Source: Hybos culiciformis (Eukaryota; Arthropoda; Insecta; Diptera; Hybotidae). Taken from it: a DNA stretch of 64,000 nt. This document shows positions 53,719 through 64,000 of this stretch, piece by piece. The translations under genes and the position numbers were made by a program. The stretch spans positions 9,031,829-9,095,828 of the forward strand of contig OZ023275.1 in NCBI GenBank assembly GCA_964007475.1. Reading direction: 5' to 3'. Below the pieces are notes generated by a model, which searched no databases, was not told the origin of the DNA, and saw nothing but the letters and a program-made list of their open reading frames with translations. How positions within the stretch are numbered: the first letter of the stretch is position 1; every line of letters starts with the position of its first letter.

Positions 53719-53726
53719 TATATAAC
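53719..53726. repeat. Right 8-bp target-site duplication of hAT element
   Basis: TATATAAC, identical to 52923-52930. Confidence 0.9.
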
Positions 53727-55265
53727 TATATATACCATCAAATTTGTTTGGTATGAAACATTTTAAATTTTTAAAAGAAAATTTTTTTAAATCTCTAACT
53801 AGAATTTTAAAAAATGTGACATTTATATGAAAAAGCACTTTCTCATCGTGAAACTTTTAAAAACTTTTTCCATAAACAATTTATTAACAATTTTGTAAAT
53901 AGCCAAATGGGTATATAGTTTACAATACTCTTGATTTGTCTACTACTTTCTTTCAGCAAATTATGTTATAAGTTCAAACAATCCTTTTTTTCTGAATTAT
54001 TGCCGTCACGGTGACACAATACTGCTACATTATTAGGATAACGTTAATAGTTAAAATACGATAGAAATTTATAATTATTTTTGTTTAATTTTTTTTTAAT
54101 TTTGTTCCCAACAGTGCAAAATTATTTACATGCTCGAAACTTCTGACATTTAATCTAAATTTAAATTTTGTTTTTTTTGTAATTTTTGGAAACTCAAATT
54201 AAAAAATAAAAGTCATGCGAATTTTATGCAATTTATTTTAAAACTATTATAATATAATATTTAAATACTAAATTTGAATAATCTCCTAAAATCCATATAT
54301 ATATAAATGCATATATTATTTTTAGTTTTTTTTTTATTTTTTTTTAATAAAAGTTCACATAAAAAGTTATAAAAAATTTTCCAAAATGTACAAAATAATT
54401 TTTTTTAAATATGTACAAATTATTTAAATCCCCAGAGACTAATAATATATCTCTTTGAAATTAAATGTCAATATAAATCTTTTAAATTATAGGAATTAAA
54501 ATGAAAATTTCAATGAATTTAATGTATTTAAATTTTTAAACATTTAATGGTAATAATTTTATACATTTTATAAGTAGTAGATATTGTAAAAGCAATAATT
54601 TTCTAAAAAATGTGATATATAAATTTAGACACTATATTTGTATCGTACATAGACATTTATTGAATTTTGATGGTATTTACGAAGTTGCTATTTAACCTGC
54701 CTCCCTAAAAGTAAGTGGTTTTGAAAAATGTTACCTTTTTTATAACATAATTTAAGAAATAATGACATAGATATATATGTATTGAGCACAAAATACGATA
54801 AGAGCAGTTAAAATTTAAACTTTAAAAAAATAAAAGTATTAAGATTTTTAGAAAATCATCTTAAGATGCACATCTTTAAAAATTGCCCGAATTTTCTTAT
54901 ACTATGTGCTCAGTAACAATAACCTTCGTCTATCTTTGCAAATAAACCAATTCAATTTTATAAACCAAGGAAGGAAACCAAGAAGTATTTTACCGAAAAA
55001 AGGAGATTTTCAATACCAATTAAACTTAAGTTGATTATATTTATTTTCTAACCAGCACATAATCAACAACAAATATTTTAAGGTCATATTATCTGAATAT
55101 TCATATAATAACTATATTCAAGAACTAAAGATGGGATAAACAAGTTGTACTAAAATAGAAACTTAAGAATATAGAAATAGATTCTATAATTTCTGCTCTT
55201 TGAAATTTTAAAAATAAATGTATATTGTTTGTCCCTATTAAGAAAAGCGTTGCCAAGCAGAAAAT

Positions 55266-55556
55266 TTGTGGTTCAATATCCCAAAAATAAAATTATTATT
55301 GAAATATTTCTTGCCAGAAATTGATAATACTACAATACTCTATAAATGTTCTGTGACAAAAAATGAAAATAAAAATCTATTTTTATCCCAAAAGAAAATG
55401 GTAAGTACAAGTTTTATTAACCTTTTCCCTCGATTATTTAACTCAGTTTCTTTTCTCAGATCGTTAAAGAAAAGTAAAGCAACAATTTCAAGAAACATAA
55501 ATCCTGGTAAAAGCTTTGCGATTGATAACAGATTTTCTATCATAGTTCAAATTTAA
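55266..55556 (+). other. Open stretch of 96 codons, unassigned
   Basis: The frame opens on TTG, not ATG, and runs to a stop at 55554-55556. The composition is mixed rather than purely lysine/phenylalanine-rich (for example LPEIDNTTILYKCSVTKNEN), which sets it slightly apart from the many chance frames. The opposite strand is also open over most of the same bases. No domain is recognised, so this may be a decayed exon or chance. Confidence 0.2.
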
Positions 55557-56340
55557 TTTAATATCTGCTCATCACCATCAAATCATTCAATTAGGAATAA
55601 AATATAAAATATGAAATAATGCTGAAAATCCGGAACTTCTGAGCACCATTAAATGAAGCAGATCTTTAATTACGATGACACTGTAAACACTATTTGTCAA
55701 TAAATTTGTTTTTTAGTTAATTTTACAAAATTGAGAATACAACTTTACTTCAAGAAATTGTAGTTTTACTATCACTCTGGATCTCATTATTTTGATCTCA
55801 TAATTTTTTTTCGATGCTACACGATAAAAGTACCTTTCATATCGATTACTCAATTGCTATTTAATAAATTGGTATCCATTATTTTAAACTAATATGTATA
55901 ATGTATAATAACAAAATACTATCATGGTTTTGATAGTCCTTTATAATATTATCTATATAAGATTTCCTAAATTAAATTATTCTAATTATATAAATCAAGG
56001 ATATAGTATACAATAAGAATATAACATGACCATAATATATATGTTTGCATTAGTATAAATGTATTTACAGGTAAACAAATTATGTTGATGAAATATAGAA
56101 TAAAATTATCAATTTTTAAAAAAAAATTATAGCCACAAAAATATTTATCAGATTTATGCATTTGTGTATAGTTTACATAATGTATAAGTAGGTATATGAG
56201 TTCGAATTTATTTTGAACCCGTCGTTTCCACACCTTTTCGAATTTTACTTTTCTAAAAACTTTACTCGGGGTATTATGAACATTAAAAACAAAATTGCCA
56301 AATCCGCGCAGCACTTAATGTTTATTTTATATAGATAAAT

Positions 56341-56360
56341 AGATAGATAGATAGATAGAT
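56341..56360. repeat. (AGAT)5 microsatellite
   Basis: Five perfect AGAT units, preceded by the variant atagataaat. It is a normal polymorphic simple repeat. Confidence 0.9.
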
Positions 56361-58453
56361 ATAATTATTAATTTTTTTCTTATAAGAGTATGTTATGTGA
56401 AATCAATCATCAGAAGAAATACCAAATGATTGGAAGCGAAAACAAAGTCTGTATGTAACAAGCAACGACACATCTAATGAATACAATTATCGGGGCTTAC
56501 ATTATTTTTATTTAACCTAATTTATTTTAAAAATCTTTCTTATTTTCTGATTATTCGTATTTATTTTAATTCTAATTTTCACTAATCTAATATTTTGGTT
56601 TCTTTTTTCCAACAAAAAAAATATGTTAAAGTTTTTGCTAGTTTTTATGATAAAAATGAAAATAAAAAATTATTAATAATTCCAATAACATGAGCTCCAT
56701 TTTTCAAATAGCAAGAAATGATAAATTCATATTATATCTACAAAATTTATAAAAATTGGACTTTAATTTTTCGTTTAAGCAAAAACAAATAACTTAAATT
56801 GGTCTCAATAAAGAATTGATTGTACATATTAATCTTTTCGATTTATATTTGCTCTTTAGTATAAATTATAAAAAAAATCAGTTTTTTATTTTTCTTTTAT
56901 TTATTAGAAGTCCAACCACAGATATTATGATTTTAAATATACATCGTCGGTAGAAAGCTGAAACTGACTTACTACAAAATTAAACCTTTTGATAAAAGTA
57001 TTAGTTTTTTTTTGTGGTAAGTATCAATAAAATTTTTATATCCCTCGCAAAAATTTGTTTTTTCAGTTTTAGCTCAATAGTTTAATTTAATTTCGAATAT
57101 ATTATTCTTTTTAAGTATAGAACACTCATGGTAGCTTTATACAAATCACAACATATAAATTTTAAATAAAAACTTGGAAAAGAAAACAAATTTCCCAATT
57201 ACAATTTAACCAAATTCCCCCTATTATTTCAACATTATATCCCTGTTATATAAACCGTAACTCAAACATAATAAAATTTTCAACATCAGTGTATTATTGG
57301 TGAAGAACAAAATTTTAGAAATGTTCTAGAAATGACAAATTTAATATCACTTAATTTTTCAAGAATGTGGAATAATAATTGACATATGACTGCATTCTGA
57401 ATTAATTTCTAAAACATACGAAAATAATTCAATAATAGAGTCAAAATAAATTTTCGCAATAATTTCGTCCTTCATCCTTACTTTTATCCTTATTTTTATA
57501 AATTTAAGAAAATAATAAAAAAAAAATTGCATTGAAACAAAAAATAAGTAAAATATTTTATCAGACCGGAAATGTACATATATATATAAATAATAAAACA
57601 AATTTTTTTAATCAACCCTTTTTTTTTTTTTGTTTAAATGCTTGAGAAGAAAAATTTAATTTTTTGCCAAAAAATTGAAAATAAAATAAAAATTCAAGTT
57701 TCAACCCAATTTCCCTTCTGAGAAAATATATAAATAAAATCACAATCTGTTGATAAAATTACAATTTTATGAAAATTTTTCAAATAAAAAAAATCGTGAC
57801 TTTTTTTTTTTTTTTACTTTTTTGATTTACAAATTATTCTTGCTTCAAATTAATTTAAAACATAAAATAAAAAAAGAAAAACTTTTTAACACAACAAGAA
57901 AAATTTTCCGTTTTTTATCCAAAAATGTACCCGTTGATTGCTCATCAAATAAAAAATAAAATTCCTTTTTTCATAACATAAAGGCGGAAAAATATTTTTT
58001 TTTTATTTGTCACTTCAATTTCACATTTACGCGTTGTAAATGCGAACTTATAGATATATTTTTTTTGTTCAAGGCTTCTCAAATAAACAGTATGTATATT
58101 AAACTTTTAACCTAAAGTATATAAATTAATATACATAAATAAAAGATCCAAGGCCAAAACTAACTCACTTGTTAAGTGCTAAATATATAAAATCAAAAAA
58201 TTGTAAAGTTCAAAATTTAAAACAATCTTCACACTTTGTCACTTAAATAAACAAATTAAAGACTTAGTTTTTAAAAAGATGCCCAACTTTACATTAAGTT
58301 TAACAAATAAGTGGCAACTAAAACACGAAATATTGTTAAGAACTTCTAAAGTAAGTAAATTAAGACATACCATGTACAAAATGAAAGCTAGCTATCCCAT
58401 ACAATAATGAATACAACTAAAGATCAAGAAATTGATGTAAGACACATGTTAAA

Positions 58454-58460
58454 GTCTTAC
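58454..58460. repeat. Left 7-bp target-site duplication of fold-back element
   Basis: GTCTTAC, repeated at 58683-58689 directly outside the other end of the fold-back element. Confidence 0.78.
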
Positions 58461-58682
58461 CATAGATTAAGAATACAGAAAGGTTTATAGCTTCATACAA
58501 CATTTTTTCAGTATTTTATTTTTATGTGAAGGTGTTAGTAAAACTACATAAAATTCTGTTCATATATTATTATATATAGTATTTATTTTTGTATTTTATT
58601 TTGTTTTACTAACACATTCACATAAAAATACCAAAAATAATGTTGTATGAAGCTAACAATCTATGTATATTCTTAATCTATG
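58461..58682. mobile_element. 222-bp fold-back element with 7-bp target duplication
   Basis: The termini CATAGATTAAGAATA (58461-58475) and TATTCTTAATCTATG (58668-58682) are perfect 15-bp inverted repeats. Complementarity continues with small gaps through TAGCTTCATACAACATT and TTTTTATGTGAAxGTGTTAGTAAAAC to 58544 on the left and from 58603 on the right, giving arms of about 80 bases around a ~58-base A+T-rich loop. GTCTTAC abuts both ends. A 7-bp duplication with CA-beginning ends is compatible with the P superfamily (7-8 bp), but no other P hallmark is present. A transcript across it would form a long hairpin. Confidence 0.82.
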
Positions 58683-58689
58683 GTCTTAC
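58683..58689. repeat. Right 7-bp target-site duplication of fold-back element
   Basis: GTCTTAC, identical to 58454-58460. Confidence 0.78.
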
Positions 58690-61600
58690 AGATGCAAATA
58701 CAAAATCATATAAAAATTATGACAATTTTGTACAGGAAGAGTTAACATTTTAAAATACTATTCATTTCAATATAATTAGAACACGAATAATTTATTGATC
58801 ACAATTAAAATTTCAAACTTCGAATTTCAGTTTCTATAATCAAAATCTTATATTTATGGCCAAAACAATATATTATAACGATAACATTTTAGAATAATAA
58901 ATACTATAAACTAAATTTCATACAAGATAAATTTCCAAATTAATAAAGAAATATATACTTCGAAAATTAGAAGTCTAAGAAAAATTTAATATATACATGC
59001 ATACATACATACAATACAAACATACTTTTCTTTAAATTTGATAGAAACTATGTTCGGTACAACATCATAAAATCTCAGATTCTTTTCTCACTAAATTTAT
59101 AAAGTTTTTATATTTTGCAGTCAAATTTAAGAATAACAAGTGAAAATAAATTTATATTTAAAAAAAATATATGTACAATAATACATAAAGCATAAAAAAA
59201 CGAATAAATTTTTTTTTGTGCTTTTTAAAAGGTAACATAAAATAGGATTTAGGTAATCCAATATTCCTTTGGGGTTAAAAATGAATTAAAATGATATGAT
59301 CAAAAGGTAAAGAAAAATGGTGCAGACAATAATAATAAATAAAAATTTGTTTAAGGAAATAAATCTTGGACTAAATTTTTCTAAACTTCTTAAATTCCAT
59401 GAAGATAAAATAAAAATTTTTTTTTCAAGAATATTATTAAATTAAAGGATAAATACTGGAAAAAGGTATAAAATTTAATTTGTTTAAGAATTTTTTCATG
59501 AAATATTCAAATATGCAGTACCTAACATATAATTTGTTTTGTTAAAAAGCTAAAAATTAATCACTAAAAAAGAAAAAAAAAAACCGAAAATTGGTTATTG
59601 TACATAACAGTCCCGTTTGTACGTCCTCATACGAAAAATTTCAACAAACTACTTCATTTCATCTTAATATATATTGACAAGTAATGGTATTAAAAAAATA
59701 AAGTTTGAACACTTTCACATTTCTATTTTTAAGTAATAAGTACTCTAATTCGATCAATTTTTATTTTTTCTCTTAACTACAAGCTTAATTAACTACAAGC
59801 TTCATGTTTCAATAATACATAACAATTTCTTCTTATTAGGACATAATAATTAAAGAATGAAATTGTTAATTAATTAAAGCAAAAATTTACTACTTGCTAA
59901 ATAAAATAATGTTTGTATTAATGTTATGTTGTTATGACGATAAAAATATTGTATCTGATTTAGGTACAACTTAAAATTAATATGCTTATAAATGATAGGA
60001 AGATTTAGTTATTTAGTCTATACTTTTTTATTTTAGTACAGGATTAATGCATCATTAAAAATAATTAGAAAGAAAATATTATTATTGTTTTAAAACTATA
60101 TTACACTCTAGGTATAATAAATTATAATATTATTGTTCATTACTAGCTATTTTAGTAATTATTTTGTTTCTAAGTTATGATTCAGACGAACCCCTTCTAA
60201 AGCTTAACTAAGTTTTTAATGTTATTCACTTAGAACCAGAAGCCCTTATTTAGCTTCTGTTACAGACTTGAGTTCAATTTTAATTCAAATATAGCTAAAT
60301 ATTTACATATATATATTTTACAAAAAATAAATGGTTGAATTTTTTTTTTAAATTAAATTATTACAAAAAGGATACAAATATTTCTTATATAATATAATGT
60401 ACATATTATATATGAACTATATATATACTTTATCTGTATGAAGTAGATACATGTTTTTTTATAGATTTTTTTTTTTATCAATTTAATTGTCCTCTATATT
60501 TTATCTGTTCCGACCAGACAAAAAATATTTTAATAAAATTCTAAAATTGCAGTAATAATTTAAATAAAGATCCGGTCTTTCGGCTTCGAGGTAAGAATAA
60601 ATATTAATTCTCAATGAAAATGTATGAAAGTAAAGTACAGATACGCAATAGCACATTCTTCACATTTTCAGGTACAATATTGTTATTACGACTATTCAGT
60701 AATAATAATAATCAAAACCAATATAAACTCAGTCCATAGGCGGCAGTTTATGTTATTATAGCAAAAACTGCAACTACTTTAGAAAATAATATAATTATCA
60801 CAATTTATGCCAAGCATCAATATTCAATTGTTATTCATAACATAGAATTATTGGAAAATAGTTTTGAGTTCAAAGCAAATATAGTTATCCAGAGAATTAT
60901 TAAGGAAGTTTCAGAAACATTATACTAAATGAAGTGGAAATTTTAAAATTTTATTTTTATTATAATAAAACTAAGTGCCCAATAAATTAAATATATAAAC
61001 AAAACAAATTTAAAATTTTTAAATTTTAATATTTCAAAAACTTTGTATACTTTGAAGTTGAAGTTACATTCTGAGATTGTATTTTTTTTTTTCCTTAAAT
61101 TTATTGGCTATCTAACTGAACTTAAAAAAAAACTTTTAACAATAAAAAAAGATTCATAAAAAATAATTCTCTTATTGTAAATGAAATATGACTTCATTTT
61201 ATAATACAAAAATTACATTTTTGGTCAAATTCAAAAATTCTTTATAATAAAAAAATTTTTTAAAATTTTATTACAAATACAGTCATTGCATTTTTAAAAA
61301 AGAAAATTTTAATAAAAAATAATAATTTTTAGTTTTTTTTTTTAAGAAACTTATGATTAGAATTCAATGTATGTACATTACAATGTATATAGAATAAATT
61401 TTTTGTCCTTGGATTCATAAAATTTCCTGAAAAAAAAATACAATGTATTTTTTGTGTGACATTTTAATACCAATAATATAATTTTCATTTTATTATTTTC
61501 ACTATAAAAAATATTGAATATAAAATGAATGTTGGATGTGTATATTAGTAATATTATATAAGTAGAAATTATAGAAACGAAAATGCTCATTGAGCCGTGT

Positions 61601-64000
61601 ATTATTCTAGCTCTTCATTTATCATTTCTGTGGGAACCAGGACTCAATAATTCCTAGCATCAACAGAATTTGTACTTGCATTGTCCTTAAATTATAATTT
61701 TTATATATATATATTAAATATTGTTTTTGCGATTTTAAATTATACCTTTTTATTTAGAAAGCTTATAAATTATGTATAAAATTATTTGATTAGATATGTT
61801 TTATTGTTATTTTTTTAATCTTTTTGGTACAATTCAAAGAAAGTATTACAACTTAACACTATTTATTGAATGGTTTATTCAATGCGAATTATAACCAGGT
61901 AACAGCATACTGAATATTGTTTATGTAACTTGTGTATTTTTATTCGATTTTGTCTGAAAAGTAAGTTAAAGTTGAAGTTAGATAAATTTTGTTATGTGTA
62001 TGTCGTAAAGTCAAAGTTGTCATATAAAGTTAGAAATTATATATAGTTAGTGCTCTGCGGTCTAGGGTTTAGGCGCCAAATTTTTTCGGATTGATGTAAT
62101 ACTGTTTATTACAAGGACCTCACATAAATAATGTATCAATAATTGAAAATGATAATACACAATAATTGAAAACAAAACAAAACAAAAATTTTCGAAAATA
62201 AAAAAATTTTTATAATTAATTGAAAATTAAAACATTTAAATCATCTTAGGGCGCATTTAAAACTTATTTTCATTGCAATGGTTTTTATCCTTCAGGAAAT
62301 AAATATTTCTGATTTAATATCTATATTTATATGTTTATATGTTTCCAAGATTGCTTTCTTTATTTTTATTTATGTGTTTTTTGTGATTTTTTTTGAACAA
62401 ATAATCAATCAAATTAAAAAAAAATCTTGATTGAAAGAAAAAAAAAATTTTTTATTCAAATTTTTCAAATCAAATTAAAGGAAAGTGCTGTTGGCATGAA
62501 AAAAAAAAATTAAAATATAAATTATTCTGATAAATTGAATTGCAAAATCATTAAAAATTCAATCAAATTCAGAAAAGCTTTTACACTGAAAAAATTTTCA
62601 AATCTTTTCATTTTAAAATTATAATTTTTGTTTAATAAATTTTCAGTTATGCAAATAGTGTTTACAAAAATTCTCTTTATAGTATTTGGCTTTTCCTATC
62701 AGCAGCCTACCTAAAACTTGACAATTATATCCTTGCTTATTTAATCGTAATATGTAAAAATTTTATAACTTTTAGTTTATTATTCGTATATAAAATATAA
62801 TCTGAACGTTAATTTAGGTCTAAATTTAAAAATATTGTAGTTGTCTATCTAAAACCCCGAGTGTAATGTATCGTAATTTATGATCTGATAGTTTTTTCAG
62901 TGTATTTTTAATTTTAGTTTTAGATTTTAATGAATATTTAATATTTTTTGAATTGTAATCTTAACATTTTTAATTGAAAATTTAATTAAGATCTCGGTAA
63001 ATTTTGTCTGTGGTTACTTACATTTAATAGTTTATGTATCTAATTTTACAAAAAAAATATTGATTGATTATTCCTTAATGATAACGCTACAATAATAATT
63101 TTCTTTTGAAGGTTTAAATTAAAAATATTCAATTATAATTTTATAATTATAATTTATAATACACTTATAATATACTATGAATATGATATGAAAAATTGTT
63201 TTTTTTTTTTCAGTGCACTAGCCTCTTACGTTTCAATTTAAAGAATTTGTTGTATCAATATCCGACAGTATTTTATTTTATTTTATATTCATTGATTAAA
63301 TCAAAAATGATGTTAAATATTTTTAGCCAATTTTAAATTGTAGTGTTTTTTTGTGATGTTTTAAAAATTATGTAATTATATGAGTAGGTGTATTTTATTG
63401 TTATTTTATGTTTTATTTAATATTTTAAAGTTTTTAATAAATTTAAGAAAATGCCCATATTTTTAAGGAAAAGTTTTATTTATGTGTGTACGTGCATCAA
63501 GAATTTTTTTTAAAAAAATTGCAAAATAAAGTGCTAGAGTATCTAAAACAATTTTATATTTTTAAAAATATTGACCAAGAAAAAAATTAACGAATTATTT
63601 TATTCAATATGGTCAGACAAAACAAATTTTCTTTTCCTGGTACATATAAAAATTAAATCTTGGTTTTAGAAAATGGGTCATGAATTTTTTAGTTCTTTAT
63701 GCTTCAAGAAAAACAAATTATCGTAATCAGAAAATAATAGTAATAGTACCTAAACAAATTAATACTATATAATTATGTATTTAAAACTTAAGTTAAATCA
63801 AATAGTTTTATTTCCATAATATGTCTCTTCAAATTAAAATCTTATGAAAATGAAAATAAAAATTTTTTTTATAATAAAATTTTCTCATAATAATCAGTTG
63901 ATGTTGTAATTTCTATAAGTTATTAAGCATAAACATGAATAATTTATTTCTAATTTTTTAACGAAAATTTCTATCCATGTCAATTAATGTTAAAAATAAA
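58690..64000. other. A+T-rich non-coding stretch to window end
   Basis: No gene or bounded element. It contains an ACAT-type microsatellite near 58995-59012 and a duplicated ttaactacaagctt word near 59774-59803. Small G+C-richer patches at 60170-60270, 61590-61690 and 62045-62095 have no readable protein. The remaining sequence is homopolymer-rich. Confidence 0.55.

Larger units (their letters stand above)
53727..58453. other. A+T-rich non-coding stretch
   Basis: No gene recognised. It includes a near-palindrome, gtcacggtgac, near 54005-54015, a GATA microsatellite (56341-56360) and one unassigned open stretch (55266-55556). Poly-A and poly-T runs are frequent toward the right side. Confidence 0.55.

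Noticed and set aside
1..64000. Bacterial or phage features (operons, ribosome binding sites, CRISPR, terminators)
   Set aside because: There is no coding density, no repeat-spacer array and no tightly packed genes. The elements present are animal-type hAT and Tc1/mariner relics and a SINE-like unit, so the DNA is read as eukaryotic.

Overview
The window is eukaryotic, non-coding DNA of extreme A+T content (roughly four fifths A+T by eye; not counted). It is full of poly-A and poly-T tracts, and a stop codon falls about every ten codons in all six frames. I find no intact protein gene, no rRNA, no functional tRNA, no CRISPR and no operon-like layout. The best reading is a long intergenic region or a very long intron of a metazoan, plausibly an insect or other arthropod. 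The support for an animal host is the set of hAT and Tc1/mariner-type DNA transposon relics, a tRNA-headed SINE-like retroposon and a broken THAP-type zinc-finger start. The species cannot be named from this sequence.

What can be identified is almost entirely mobile-element debris. From left to right: a 414-bp element with 36-bp inverted repeats (5441-5854); one end of a hAT element with the C-terminal part of its transposase on the minus strand (6961-about 7626); a TA-flanked 728-bp inverted-repeat element (10871-11598) with a tRNA-derived retroposon nested inside it (11120-11391, flanked by a 9-bp duplication); 25 bp further on, a 613-bp hAT derivative that keeps a 41-codon transposase C-terminal fragment (11624-12236); a hAT-like element (25328-25706); a small TA-flanked MITE (26717-27003); a broken two-part THAP-like coding relic (36241-36422); a hAT MITE with a perfect 8-bp target duplication and SPIN-like ends (42415-42864); a hAT relic with a perfect 8-bp target duplication and a readable transposase C-terminus (52931-53718); and a 222-bp fold-back element with a 7-bp target duplication (58461-58682).

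Between these elements lie 1- to 13-kb stretches of A+T-rich sequence with microsatellites, short direct repeats and small hairpins. A few short islands have higher G+C and protein-like composition (around 33.4-33.7 kb, 34.55 kb, 49.0-49.2 kb and 55.3-55.5 kb). I cannot assign these to any family; they may be decayed exons or old transposon pieces. No cooperative gene system is visible, and I do not claim a new one. The most informative observations are the nested SINE in MITE, the two hAT elements whose 8-bp duplications are still perfect, and the fold-back element with a 7-bp duplication.
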